Shown here: piece by piece, positions 47,431-58,403 of the stretch | How positions within the stretch are numbered: position 1 is the stretch's first letter | Layout: every line of letters starts with the position of its first letter | NCBI RefSeq assembly: GCF_036850765.1 | Contig: NC_089491.1 | Span: 126,122,766-126,186,765 of the forward strand | Origin: Saccopteryx bilineata | Lineage: Eukaryota > Chordata > Mammalia > Chiroptera > Emballonuridae | Length of the DNA: 64,000 bases | Reading direction: 5' to 3' | The notes under the pieces: generated by a model | Database searches by the model: none | What the model was told of the DNA's origin: nothing | What the model saw: only the letters and a program-made list of their open reading frames with translations | Program-made: the position numbers and the translations under genes

Positions 47431-47888
47431 GGAAACTTTAAGTTCTTTTTCTAGGCACACAAGCATATTCACACAGATGCTTGTGATTTAGTGGATGGGA
47501 TGGTTGATTTATGTTTGCTTATAGAAACAAGATGTCACTATATATGTACAAAAAATAAACTGCAAATGAACTACATTACAGACATACAAAACAATATAAT
47601 TCCTTCAACAAAATTGTATTAACGTTTCACTTTTTCTAATAATACAACAGTATCATTGTAGGAAAAAATAAGCCTTTAGGAAAATTTTATACAAACCTGG
47701 GAAAATTTAGCCTTAAAAGGAAAGTCCTCTCAGTTCAATAATTTCATGGCTCTATCTTTTTCAATAAGAATAAACTCTATATTATTACTATTTTATAGTT
47801 CATAAAACTTTGCCTGTTAAGTTTATAAAGTATGTATTCACAGTGACTCCTAAGAATCTTTCAATTCTCCTCAAGTTGCGAAAAGACT

Positions 47889-48066
47889 GCCTGACCTGTG
47901 GTGGCGCAGAGGGTCAAGTGTTGACCTAGAATGCTGAGGTTGCCGGTTCGAAACCCCGGGCTTGCCTGGTCAAGGCACATATGGGAGTTGATGCTTCCTG
48001 CTCTTTACCCCATTCTCTCTCTCTCTCTCTCCCCTCTCTCTAAAATAAATAAAATTTAAAAAAAAA
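47889..48066 (+). mobile_element. short SINE, GCCTGACCTGTGGTGGCGCAG type
   Basis: Head CCTGACCTGTGGTGGCGCAG, CT-rich end, A tail. Flanked by GTTGCGAAAAGAC / GTTGCAAAAAGAC. Confidence 0.9.
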
Positions 48067-48537
48067 AGTTGCAAAAAGACAAGTATCTGCTTGCTGCACA
48101 CTGACTCCTCTCCATGAGAATGAAGCAAAACAAAACATTTATAGACAGTGGATACTAAATTATTCATAACCTTGTATTATTTTAGAAGCTGGAAAAGTAG
48201 GCTACAACTCATTTTCTTGATAAGGCAGCAAAACGGTAATGGCAGTAACATCCAAGGAACACAGGTTGATTGATACAGAGAACAAAGATCGCAATTACAC
48301 AAGGCCAAGACTTTCTTGTGAAGCAATTTTGGTCAGATAAAAATGCTCATAAAAACCCAAAGAAAGAAGGTAGGTCCAGAAAAGTGTTCCTGTAATAAAG
48401 CCATTTATAAGATTGTCACATAAATCTCTTCTCTTGGTGAAAACTAATGAAGAAAATGTGATGAAAAATAATGGCGAGTTTTAGCAATTTTCTTTAAAAT
48501 TATAGGAAGTGTGACTGAATTAGCACTTGTGCTTAAA

Positions 48538-48745
48538 AAAAATTTTTTTTGAGAAAGGAAAGCCGGGAGAGAGGGAAGGAGGGAGAAAGAAGAGAGAGAG
48601 AGAGAGAGAGAAGAATCTGTTCATTGTTCCACTTAGTTGTGTCCCCATTGACTGTTACTCATATGTGCCCAGACTAAGGCTCAAATGGCAACCTTGGGGT
48701 CCAGCTGGTGACTCCAGGACCATGCACTGGCCAGGGCACTTGAGT
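48538..48745 (-). mobile_element. old diverged tRNA-derived SINE, minus
   Basis: A GA-rich tract followed by TCATATGTGCCCAGACTAAGG and a head-like CACTGGCCAGGGC on the reverse side. A diverged relative of the other SINEs. Confidence 0.55.
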
Positions 48746-48970
48746 TAAATTTCTTAATACAGAGTTAGTTACAAACATATTACAGTGCATTAGGACCTAT
48801 ACCATAGCTAACTCATTTCAACCTCAAAAATATTTTTAGAATGAGTAAAATAATAAAATTTAAGCAAGATTCTGTATTTAGTAAGAACTGTAATTGAGAT
48901 CTGGGTTGTAATCTTAGCTTTCTAAATTATCAGGAACTTACTTAGCTTCTCTGAACCTGTTTTTACTTTT

Positions 48971-49363
48971 GTTTTTTTGGGTTTTTTTGTTTTGTTTTGT
49001 TTTTTTGTGTTTTTCTGAAGCTGGAAACGGGGAGAGACAGTCAGTCTCCCGCATGCGCCCGACCGGGATCCACCCGGCACGCCCACCAGGGGCGATGCTC
49101 TGCCCACCAGGGGGTGATGCCTCGCTCTGCCGCGACCAGAGCCACTCTAGCGCCCGGGGAAGAGGCCAAGGAGCCATCCCCAGCGCCTGGGCCATCTTTG
49201 CTCCAATGGAGCCTTGGTTGCGGGAGGGGAAGAGAGAGACAGAGAGGAAGGGGGGGGTGGAGAAGCAAATGGGTGCTTCTCCTATGTGCCCTGGCCGGGA
49301 ATCGAACCCGGGTCCCCCGCACGCCAGGCCGACGCTCTACCGCTGAGCCAACTGGCCAGGGCC
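48971..49363 (-). mobile_element. long VES-like SINE, minus, young copy
   Basis: Reverse strand: GGCCCTGGCCAGTTGGCTCAG head, box B, full body. The perfect TSD GAACCTGTTTTTACTTTT lies at 48,953-48,970 and 49,364-49,381. Confidence 0.95.
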
Positions 49364-49636
49364 GAACCTGTTTTTACTTTTGAAAAATGAGACTAAAACT
49401 TACCATTAGACCAAGTACCTTGAGTTGTTGGAAATATAAATATGAATAACAGGGTGAGGGAAGTAGGGGTAAAAAAAAATATCAATACAGACAAAATAAA
49501 ACTAGCAAAAGAATAGGAAATAATAATTAAAATAAATGAAAAAACAAAAACAAGATGCTACAGTAGAAATAAGATTTCTACTTAGGAAGTTTTCAGCATA
49601 GTATATGGCATAATAATGTGCTCAAGAAACATTAGA

Positions 49637-49996
49637 GGCCCTGGCCGGTTGGCTCAGTGGTAGAGCATCGGCGTGGAGTGCAGGAGTCCCGGGTTCAATT
49701 CCCAGCCAGAGCACACAGGAGAAGCACCCATCTGCTTCTTCACTCCTCCCCCTCTCCTTCCTCTCTATCTCTCTCTTCCCCTCCCGCAGCCAGGGCTCCA
49801 CTGGAGCAAAGTTGGCCCGGACGCTGAGGATGGCTCCATGGCCTCTGATCGCCACAAGAATGGCTCTGATCGCAACAGAGCGGTGCCCCAGATGGGCAGA
49901 GCATCGCCCCCTGGTGGGCATGCCGGGTGGATCCCGGTTGGGTGCATGCGGGAGTCTGTCTGTCTCCCCATTTCCAGCTTCGGAAAAATACAAAAA
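49637..49996 (+). mobile_element. long VES-like SINE
   Basis: Head GGCCCTGGCCGGTTGGCTCAG through to an A-rich tail. The perfect TSD AAGAAACATTAGA flanks it. Confidence 0.95.
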
Positions 49997-50344
49997 AAGA
50001 AACATTAGATTTTATACCTATCTCTCCCTGATAAATTATGAATGAAAAACACTAAAAATGAATATTTAATCCAACTTCTTGAGTAAACAAAGTTATACAA
50101 TTAGAGTATGAAATATTTAATATAAATTGCCAGAGTGAAGTACAAGCACTTTACAAATATTGGTTCCCAGCATGCCCAAGGAGGCAGTATAGCAGTAATA
50201 AGTGTGTCCTCTAGCCAGAGATCCATGTTTAATCACATTACGTAAGTTTGGGTAGAGTACTCAACCTCTCCAAGACTCATTTTCTCAACTTAGCTGGGAA
50301 ATGAAGACAATAATAGCACCTATCTCACTGTATTGCTATGAAGA

Positions 50345-51470
50345 TTTAATAACAAAGCTAGAATAATCAAATCAGTATGGTACTGATATAAAAACAAACA
50401 CAAAGATCAATGAAACAGAATAGAGAGCCCAGAAATAAACAAAGGGACCAAGAATATACAATGAGGAAAGGATAGTCTCTTTAATAAACGGTATTGGGAA
50501 AACTGGAGAGCTACATGTGTAAGAATGAAACTGAACCACTTTCTTATAGTACTTAAAAAAATCAACTCAAAATCAATTAAGGACTTAAACATAAGTCTTG
50601 AAATCATAAAACTCTTAAAAGAAAACGGGATAAGCCCTTGACATTGGTTTCGGCAATGATCTTTTTCAGATCTAAAAGCAACGTCAACAAAAGCCAAAAG
50701 AAACAAGTGGGATTATGTCAAACTAAAAAGCTTCTGCACAGCAAAGGAAATAAAAAAAATGAATAACACCTATGGAACAAGAGAAAATATTTGCAAATAT
50801 ATATGAGGCTAATCTCCAAACTATATAATGAACTCATACAACTCAACAGCAACCCCGCCCCTACAAATAATCCAATTAAAAACAGGTAGACACAAGTAGC
50901 CAACAGGTAAATAAAAAGCCGCTCATCACAAATCATCAGGGAAATGCAAATCAAAATCACAATGAGCTATCATCTCACACCTGTTAGAATGTCTGTCCTC
51001 AAAAAACAAGAGATGTGTTGGCAAGGATGTGGAGAAGATTAAATCCTTATCCACCACTGGTGGGAATTTAATTGGTGCGGCCATTATGGGAAACAGTAGG
51101 GAGGTTCCTTGAAAAACTAAAAACACTTCACCATATTATCCCTAATTCCACTTCTGGGTATATATCAGAAGGAAGTGAAATGACTCTTAGAAATATCAGC
51201 ACCCCCATATTTATTGCAGATGGTTTACAATAGCCAAACCATGGTAACAGCCTAAGTGTTCACAGAGATGACTGGATAAAGAAAATGTGGTATCTATACA
51301 CAACAGAATACTAATCAGCCATAAAAAAGAAGGAAATCTTGTCATTTGCTTAGAGTATTAAGCTAAGTGAAATAAGTCAGAAAAAGACAATATTGCATGT
51401 TCTCACTTAGATGTGGAATCAAAAAAAGAACTCATAAACAAAAAGAATATTCGTTAAAAGTTACAAATTT
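50345..51470 (+). mobile_element. old L1 3' fragment
   Basis: The C-terminal ORF2 part and 3' end of an L1, 5'-truncated. It includes the 'CACTTCTGGGTATATATC' and 'GGATAAAGAAAATGTGGTA' stretches common to L1 ORF2 ends. Frame breaks are frequent. It differs from the L1s at 2.4-15.9 kb and is older. Confidence 0.8.
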
Positions 51471-52097
51471 CCAGTTCTAAATTCTGCAGATATAACGTAG
51501 AACAAAGTTTAAAAAAAGTAATGAATAGTATTGGCATTATTATATATTTCAGTAAGGGATTAGAAAAAATTATCATTCCTACAAATCTGATGTTTGTCTT
51601 TAAATGTACCTCTCAAAAATCAGTACTTTTTATTTAAGCCATTTCGGCCAAGGTATTATCCATAAACTCATTATTTATTTTTAATGAGAAAACTTATTAT
51701 CAATTCTAATAAAAAAAAAAAGGTGCTTAAAAAAAAAACCAACAGATAAAGATGAGAGGCACTGGTACAACCAGTTAAAAGTGCCATTTAGAGTCCAAGT
51801 CTACAGCTTCTTGGGTAAGTTACTAGTGGTGTATCATACTCCGGAATGGCTGAGCGCAGAGGGATGAGAAACACTTGCACAAATAAGAGTTGCGAACACC
51901 TGAGAAGGCGCTTTCACAGAATGGCCCCCTCGGTAACCAAGTGACAGCAACAGGAGCGGTGACCACTGCGGTCCCTTCTCTTCGCACCCCCAGCAGGGCC
52001 AGCCCAGTTCTACCCTCCGCTCCTCTCCCGAGCCTCCAGCCTGTGCCAGCAGCTCAGCCTGCACGCCTTCCCATCCCAAGACCGAGGCGCTACAGGT

Positions 52098-52105
52098 AAG
52101 GCGCG
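52098..52105 (+). other. strong unassigned splice donor, plus strand
   Basis: CGCTACAGGTAAGGCG gives a strong CAG|GTAAGG donor at 52,096-52,102, preceded by a 69-codon open frame from 51,890. It could end the first exon of a plus-strand upstream or non-coding transcript, or be chance. No acceptor is assigned. Confidence 0.3.
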
Positions 52106-52409
52106 CGGGGTCGGAGCCGGCGGGGTCTCCTCGCTTCTTCACTCGCGCGCAAACCACGGCCTGGATCGCGCGGCCCGCCACTCCACTGTGCACATCCTGA
52201 AACCAAAAAAGGCTCCAACTTTTTCCCTCCTCCTTTTTCTTATATAGAGCACCAACCGGGGGCAGCTTGCAAACGCCCAAGGGAAGGTGGGATCTTCCCG
52301 GCTCCTCAGACTCGGACCGGGCCCTCCTCCCCAATGGTGAGAGCGTCCCCTAAGCCGGAACCGCTCCCCTCAACTCCTCCCCCGCCGCTGACCGACCGCC
52401 CGACCTCAC

Positions 52410-52600
52410 CTGGGAGAGCTTCCACCAGGGGGTGGCTTAGGGAAACCTCAGGAAAAGCGGGTCTGCGAGCGACGCCAGCGGAGGGGCAGTCATGGTGCTC
52501 CTCGCTCAGGTCACAAGCACAAACACGCCTGAGCCGCGGCTGCACCCCCGCCTCGGGGTAGATCCCCTACCAATCCCGGTGCCGCCCCAGCCTCTCGTAT
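52410..52600 (-). other. TMTC3: proposed non-coding TMTC3 exon 1
   Basis: On the minus strand CTCCCAG|GTGAGG gives a good donor (GT at the complement of 52,408-52,409). This suits a 5'UTR exon spliced to the acceptor at 22,720. The upstream edge is a guess based on the promoter motifs. In human, TMTC3 also starts with a non-coding exon close to CEP290. Confidence 0.5.
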
Positions 52601-52635
52601 TGCACGCCGGGAAAGGCCGGCCCGGCTTCTCGGAG

Positions 52636-52655
52636 ACTTCAGTTCCCAGGATGCA
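52636..52655 (+). promoter_or_regulatory. ZNF143/THAP11-like promoter site
   Basis: ACTTCAGTTCCCAGGATGCA closely follows the long ZNF143/THAP11 motif (ACTACAATTCCCAGAATGC), which is common in bidirectional CpG promoters. It lies between the two proposed first exons. Confidence 0.65.
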
Positions 52656-52689
52656 CAGGCCTCAAAGAAGAACTGCAGCCTGGGATTTG

Positions 52690-52956
52690 GAGTCCATATG
52701 CTACGCCTTCTCCTCGTCCTTAGCACAGAGTCCAAGGACTCCACTGGGATATCTAAACGTAAAGTATTACCTACGGTCGTGAAATGTAGGCTCCTTTTGC
52801 ATCCGGGACTTTGTTCCCGCCGCGGTTGGGTGGGGTATGGTGTTGCCTAGAAACCGCCACCGCTGCTCCTTGCTCACAACCAGTTGGAAGGATCCAGTGT
52901 CTGTTGGGACCACGCTGAGGAGCGCGTAGTCGCGGCGCCCAAGGTGGATGCAGTAG
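52690..52956 (+). other. CEP290: CEP290 exon 1 (5'UTR)
   Basis: Resembles the human CEP290 leader as I recall it, in the stretch ATATCTAAACGTAAAGTATT followed by ACGGTCGTGAAATGTAGGCT. The proposed donor is CAGTAG|GTAAGA with GT at 52,957-52,958. A later donor a few tens of bases downstream cannot be excluded. The transcription start is approximate. Confidence 0.6.
52842..52854. promoter_or_regulatory. RFX X-box-like site in CEP290 leader/promoter
   Basis: GTTGCCTAGAAAC fits the X-box GTNRCC-N(0-3)-RGYAAC with a perfect left half, a 1-bp spacer and one mismatch in the right half. RFX factors drive many ciliary genes, which fits CEP290. Confidence 0.6.
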
Positions 52957-53311
52957 GTAAGAAGCCTCCGCTGGTTGCCAGGCGTGGTGGATCCTGGTTG
53001 AACAAGAGCTGCGAAATCTCTTCCCGCGCAGGTTCTATGAGCCTTGGGGCCCCGATGCAACAGCCCAGCTTCCCGGCCTCTTGTCGTGTGCCGCAGTCCA
53101 TCTGCCTTCTTGTCTCAGCGCTGTTAACTCCGATCAGAACGCACTCATTTTAGTTGTTTATTTCTGAACAGTTAAGGAGCCATAGCTCTTTCCTAACACC
53201 ATAGAGAGTTATAATAATGTAATCTATAAAAACTATAAATTATTGTAAAAACAGTAATGTTGTTCACCTTGAAAATGCTAATACCCACGTGTTTTTTGTT
53301 TTTTTTTACAG

Positions 53312-53438
53312 AAGGTAAAACGTTAAAGAATTGAAGATGCCGCCTAATATAAACTGGAAAGAAATAATAAAAGTGGACCCGGATGACCTGCCTCGTCATG
53401 AAGAATTTGCAAATAATTTAGTGGTTTACTTATCCAAG
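53312..53438 (+). CDS. CEP290: CEP290 exon 2 with start codon (34 codons)
   Basis: CEP290 is a very large coiled-coil protein of the ciliary transition zone, which gates entry to the cilium; loss in human causes Joubert-spectrum disease and Leber congenital amaurosis. A TTTTTTTTACAG acceptor precedes the exon. ATG at 53,337 opens MPPNINWKEIIKVDPDDLPR, and the exon ends YLSK before GTGCTT. Coding length is 102 nt in phase 0, as in human. The first 20 residues closely match human; the next 14 (HEEFANNLVVYLSK) differ more. No defects are seen. Confidence 0.95.
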
Positions 53439-53590
53439 GTGCTTAATTGATAAATAACGTATACATACATGCGTACAACTATGATCATTGTATGTTGTCC
53501 CTGAAATCACTGACTGGTATAACTGGAAGAATTTTTATGTTTTGCTTAAGGGTTATAAAATATAAAATAGTTGCTTTTCTGTTTACTTAG

Positions 53591-53668
53591 GTGGAAGTAA
53601 GTGAGCTAAAAAATGAAAGTCAAGAAAATGTGATACACCTTTTAAGAATCACTCAGTCACTAATGAAG
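53591..53668 (+). CDS. CEP290: CEP290 exon 3 (26 codons)
   Basis: A 78-nt phase-0 exon between TTTACTTAG and GTTTGTATG, encoding VEVSELKNESQENVIHLLRI and TQSLMK. The charged residues and leucine spacing fit the N-terminal coiled coil. The length equals the human exon. Confidence 0.95.
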
Positions 53669-54424
53669 GTTTGTATGCAGTAGGTTTTACTAACAGCTTT
53701 GACTATAAGAAATTTAAAGATCTGTTTGTAAATAAATTCTCTGTGAAAATGAGATATCTACAAATGTGACTGAGAATTTCAGTTTGTAAAACATTGCTAG
53801 ATTTTGCTCTAAAGTTCCTAAAAGGATGTGTAGGGGAAACAGAATGGACATGTTTAAAAATAACATAGGTCCTATGTTAATTATATTAGCATAATCCAAG
53901 GTAGAAATGAAAAATGGAGATGACTACTATAGGGATTTGTTAGCAGGGAAGGAGAGTTAAGTGTGAGAAGACCTTGTAAAGGTAAAAGACCGATGAATTG
54001 TTTTAGGTAAGTGGAAGGCAGTGGAAAAATGTTAAGAAGATTCTACAGCTGAAGGTGACCATAAATAAAATCTGGAATTGAAAATGTGCATATTCTTACA
54101 GTTAAGAAGACAAGTGCAGAGAGTTTATAACAGCTTGCAGAGAAACCAAATGATAGGTATCTATACTTTGACAGCCTTATTAAGGACTTAAAGTTATATT
54201 TTATGCTGTCAGCAGTGAGGATTCATTAAAAGTTTTTGAGACAATTAATAGATACAACTATGCCTTAGGATGGCAGAAAGTAGGTATGTTAATAGGCCAA
54301 ATCAAATTGAATTGAAGCTATTTAGACATAACATTATGAAGGAGATCAGACATAAAATTATGAACTAAAATAATGGCGTTTAGCATTGAATAAGACAGTG
54401 GAAAAGCATAGACCAAAAGAGATA

Positions 54425-54763
54425 CAGGTCGTCCTCGTGTTACTACACTATTCCGTTCCTACGACAGTGACGTAACCCAACTTTTGATGTAAGTAAAAAA
54501 AAATGTTAGCCTAAGTCACTTACCTATCCTATATAGTTGTAAAGTCATAATCTAGAACATAAAAACACAATTAAGCCACAGAAAAAGAATACTGCGTATT
54601 CTTTCACCGAGTGCAACCAAACTAGTTCGCCCACATAGTTCATAAGTACGATGCTAACGGCGTAAGCCAAAACACGTATCAATTTTTTTAAGTTTTGATG
54701 GGAGTGAGCATTGTAAACTCAAAACGTGGTATGTCGAGACTGTGCTAACCCAAAGACGCCCTA
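54425..54763. mobile_element. Tigger-like non-autonomous element, copy 1
   Basis: About 339 bp. Ends CAGGTCGTCCTCGTGTTAC and (inverted) CTAACCCAAAGACGCCCTA are flanked by TA on both sides. It shares TAAGTCACTTACCTATC and ATAATCTAGAACATAAAAAC with the element at 61,091. Non-coding. Confidence 0.8.
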
Positions 54764-55021
54764 TAGTGGGAAACATTACAGAGGGAAAGGCTGCAATACT
54801 GGATGTCAGACTTGATGGGAAAAGAAGAAACAAAGATGTTTCTGTTAAGAATGTAGAAATTACAGCCTTCAGAAAGAAAATCATGTATTCACTTAAATGT
54901 TTACTGAATGTCTCCATGTGACAGGCAGTTCAGTATTATGACAGCAAGTAAAATCCTTGTTTCAGTTCTTACATTCTAGTGTAAAGAATATTAAAGTCAT
55001 TTTTTTTATTTTAATATTTAG

Positions 55022-55091
55022 ATGAAAGCTCAAGAAGTACAGCTAGCTTTTGAAGAAGTTGATAAAGCTGGAGAAGAACAAGCAAAATTTG
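55022..55091 (+). CDS. CEP290: CEP290 exon 4
   Basis: 70 nt between TTAATATTTAG and GTAAATACC, encoding MKAQEVQLAFEEVDKAGEEQ then AKF plus one base. Phase 0 to 1. The acid/base heptads continue the coiled coil. The length matches human. Confidence 0.95.
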
Positions 55092-55369
55092 GTAAATACC
55101 TTGGAAAAAGTTTATGATGTTAAATATGGATTCTGTCTATTCACTAGGCAATAGAGAATTAGCTTCAATATAGTCTAATATTTGTGTATTCAACTTATTT
55201 TAAACAATAACTCCTACTTCAGGGGTCTGGGGTAATTTTTTTTTATCTTATATTACCTAATTGCAATAGTGATGGGATCTTTTAAAAATTATTTTTATTA
55301 TTTCATTGAAATTTATATAAAGGCTTAATAAATTTGACCAATTAAACCATCTATCTTTTTTTTTAATAG

Positions 55370-55416
55370 AAAATCAATTAAAAGCTAAGGTAATGAAACT
55401 GGAAAATGAACTGGAG
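55370..55416 (+). CDS. CEP290: CEP290 exon 5
   Basis: A 47-nt micro-exon between TTTTTTTTAATAG and GTATGTC. It completes a split Glu codon and encodes NQLKAKVMKLENELE, restoring phase 0. The length matches human. Confidence 0.95.
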
Positions 55417-55624
55417 GTATGTCTTTTTGTATTCTCTGTGGTGTAATTGTTAATTGTATTATTTGGAATTTTCATATTTTTAAATTATGACTGACTGGAA
55501 ATGTCACAAGAATGATATTGTATTCATAATTATTTGTTATACTTTACATTTTAAGTGTTATATTTTACATTTTACAATTATGTTTTACATGTACCTTAAA
55601 TTCTATTAAGAATTGAGATCCAGT

Positions 55625-55958
55625 CTGACCAGGTGGCACAGTCGATAGAGAATTGGCCCGTGATACTAAAGACCCAGATTTGAAACCCCAAGGTCAGCAG
55701 CTTGAGTATGGGGTTGCCAGTTTGAGCGTGGGATTGTAGACATGACTCCATGTTTGCTGGCTTGAGCCGAGGGTCACTGGCTTGAGCAAGGGGTCACTGG
55801 CTCAGCTGGAGCCCCCTGGTCAAGGCACATATGAGGAAGCAATCAGTGAACAATTACGATGTCACAACTACGAGTTGGTGGTTCTCATCTCTCTCCCTTC
55901 CTGTTTGTCCTTGTCTGTCTGTTTCTCAAAAAATGTATATATATATAAAATAAAAAAA
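55625..55958 (+). mobile_element. SINE, TGACCAGGCGGTGG type, diverged
   Basis: Head TCTGACCAGGTGGCACAG and repeated 'GGCTTGAGC...GGGTCACTGG' units with an AT-rich tail. The target AATTGAGATCCAGT / AATTGAAATCTAGT flanks it. Confidence 0.9.
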
Positions 55959-56020
55959 TAATTGAAATCTAGTTGTGAACAAATAACATTCAATCATCCT
56001 GTAGAGCATATAGTCTAGAC

Positions 56021-56208
56021 TAATGGTTTTCAACCTTTTTATACTTGGGACCAATGAAAATAGAATTATTTTGGGGACTGCTGTGGCAGATATCACCCTG
56101 AGCATAAGTGAATTCAGCTAAGCTCATTGGGTCTATAATACTGAACAGTCCCTGAAATAGTTCTTTTATTTTTGTTGGTCCCCAAGTGTAAAAGGTTGAA
56201 AACTACTG
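56021..56208. mobile_element. old hAT-type MITE in CEP290 intron 5
   Basis: 188 bp with ends TAATGGTTTTCAACCTTTTT and AAAAGGTTGAAAACTACTG. The 8-bp targets GTCTAGAC and GTCTGGAG fit the hAT preference. No coding content. Confidence 0.8.
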
Positions 56209-56216
56209 GTCTGGAG

Positions 56217-57307
56217 AGATATGAAAAGGATTTGTAGTAACTGGTGTAGTGAGGCACATGGGAATTTGAGGAAGTGACAGGTTATAGTGGAAGAAACAGC
56301 ATTTGAGAAAGCCAGGTGCCAAAATATGAATGTATTGTTAACGATCTGAATACTTTGAAATTCCTGAGAATGTGGGAAGGAATATGTTACAAATGGATTA
56401 GATTTTGAAGGGGGGAAGGAAAGAAGAATGGGTTTAATGCATGAAAGTTGAGAGAATGGAGAGAAGGTCATCTGCTAAAATTAAGAATAGGTATGAGTTC
56501 CAATTTTAAGGAAGTCAGATAAAGCTTGAAATATTGTGGAAAATTAGCTAGAGATTACAGATCTGGAGTCAGACAATTTGAGTTCAAATCCTGATTCTTT
56601 TATGTGTTAACTCTGTGAACTTTATTTTTTTATTCCCTACTGTATCTCCAGCTCCTAGGATAAGACCGACCACTCTCAGTAAATACTTAAGTGCATTATG
56701 AAGTTTGATCCATTCTGTATTAGTGTTTGGCCTGAGAGTTACTATAGAATATACTAGGGCTGTTGGAGATACTGGAAAGAAATTAGTAGAATGATGATTA
56801 TGAAATCCTAGCTGAACAGGCAAGGAAGTCAAGATCCAGGTGGTGGGGAGAGGTTAGGAAAAAGAGGTGTCAGGAATTAGAATGTACTGTGAGGTCAATG
56901 GGCAGGTATACTGGAATAAATCAGAGAATGTTCCTGCTTGGACAAGGTCCTGGTGTGGGCATGGGAGTGGGTGGCTGCATTGAATTCAAGAAGCAAGTTA
57001 AAAAAAAGAGACCAACAATGGAAGTTACATAGATACAAATATTGCTTAGAGTAGCTTTTGCTATGAGCCATGTGCCAAAAGTTCTCAATGAATTTTGTTA
57101 GTGATTGGGAAGTTGTTAGTTTGTTGCTATGATGAGTAGGTACAGATCTGGTAGCTGGGTAATTCAAAACAGCTGGAGTTTTTTTGCAGAATGGTGGAGA
57201 GATGATAGCCTGGAAGCTGAAGGTTTGGTTAAGAAAATCAACACCTTCTCTTGACGCTAAAGTATATGGGATGTAGATGAGAATTTCTCAATTGAAAAAG
57301 TTCCATG
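56217..57307. other. CEP290 intron 5, no feature identified
   Basis: Unassigned intronic sequence. Only short chance open frames are seen. Confidence 0.6.
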
Positions 57308-57845
57308 CCTGACCTATGGTGTTGCAGTGGATAGAGGGTTGGTCTGGAATGCTGAGGTCACTGGTTACACATATGAAAAGTGCTTCTTGCTTCCGCTCAG
57401 CTTCCCTTTCTTTTTCTTTTTTTTTTTTTTCTCTGAAGCTGGAAACAGGGAGAGACAGTCAGACAGACTCCCGCATGCGCCTGACCGGGATCCACCTGGC
57501 ACGCCCACCATGGGGCGACGCTCTGCCTACCAGGGGGCGATGCTCTGCCCATCCTGGGCGTCGCCATGTTGCGACCAGAGCCACTCTAGCGCCTGGGGCC
57601 GAGGCCAAGGAGCCAACCCCAGCGCCCGGGCCATCTTTGCTCCAATGGAGCCTTGGCTGCGAGAGGGGAAGGGAAGAGAGAGACAGAGAGGAAAGCGCGG
57701 CGGAGGGGTGGAGAAGCAAATGGGCGCTTCTCCTGTGTGCCCTGGCCGGGAATCGAACCTGGGTCCTCCGCACGCTGGGCCGACGCTCTACCGCTGAGCC
57801 AACCGGCCAGGGCTCAGCTTCCCTTTCTCATAAAAGAAAATAAAA
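57308..57845 (+). mobile_element. short SINE split by a long VES-like SINE
   Basis: The short-type head (GCCTGACCTATGGTGTTGCAG) at 57,308 and its CT-rich end (CTCAGCTTCCCTTTCTC near 57,813) surround the insertion at 57,412-57,811. Confidence 0.75.
57412..57811 (-). mobile_element. long VES-like SINE, minus, young copy
   Basis: Reverse-strand head CCCTGGCCGGTTGGCTCAG and complete body. The perfect TSD GCTCAGCTTCCCTTTCT lies at 57,395-57,411 and 57,812-57,828. Confidence 0.95.
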
Positions 57846-58300
57846 GCCTTGCCGGTTGGCTCCGTGGTAGAGTATCAACCCAGCGTGTGGAAGTCCTAGG
57901 TTCAATTCCTGGTCAAGGCACACAGGAGAAGTGACCATCTGCTTTACCACCCCTCCAGCTTCCCTTTTGCGTGCACGCTCTCTCTCTCTCTCTCCCTCCT
58001 TCCCTCCCTCCCTCCCTCCCACTCCTGTAGCTGTGGTTGGAATGGTTCCAGAAAGTTGGCTCTGGGCACTGAGGATGGCTCCATGGCCTCTCCTCAGGCA
58101 CTGAAATGGCTTAGTTGCTGAGCAACAGAGCAGCAGCTTCAGATGGGCAGAGCATTGCCCTGTTTGGGCTTGCCAGGTAGAACCCAGTTGGGTTGCATAT
58201 GGTAGTCTGTCTCTCTGCCTCACAGCCTCCCTGCCTCCTTTATTAAGAGGCAACGTGCCTCTTAATAAAAAAAATAAATAAAAATTTTAAAAATAAAATT
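57846..58300 (+). mobile_element. long VES-like SINE, diverged
   Basis: Head GCCTTGCCGGTTGGCTCCG, a CTCTCTCTC / CCCTCCCTCC tract, the body, and an AT-rich tail of repeated AAATAAA. Confidence 0.85.
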
Positions 58301-58325
58301 TTTAAAAAAGTCAATAAAACCTTAA

Positions 58326-58339
58326 ATATAATATATATA

Positions 58340-58383
<44 letters not shown>

Positions 58384-58395
58384 TGTATATATGTA
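58326..58395. repeat. compound (TA)(TG)(TA)(CA) microsatellite
   Basis: A TATATA run, then TGTGTGTG, then TATATA, then ACACACAC. The TG and CA blocks are mutually complementary, so the tract could fold back on itself. Confidence 0.85.
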
Positions 58396-58403
58396 TCTAC
58401 ACA

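Larger units (their letters stand above)
51890..53060. promoter_or_regulatory. GC-rich bidirectional promoter of TMTC3 and CEP290
   Basis: GC- and CpG-rich sequence in sharp contrast to the AT-rich flanks. It lies between the first TMTC3 exon (minus) and CEP290 exon 1 (plus). No TATA box is evident at either start. The core, about 52.4-52.9 kb, is free of recognisable repeats. Head-to-head placement of these two genes is conserved in mammals. Confidence 0.85.

Noticed and set aside
51834..52334. 166-codon minus-strand frame in the promoter
   Set aside because: GC-rich CpG-island sequence often lacks stops. No domain, and it does not splice sensibly to TMTC3 exon 2.
57316..57843. 175-codon open frame, and similar frames of 120-156 codons at 12,022-12,405, 14,705-15,166, 32,074-32,544 and 48,969-49,346
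   Set aside because: All lie in copies of the same GC-rich SINE. Their lack of stops follows from base composition, and the frames recur on both strands of every copy.
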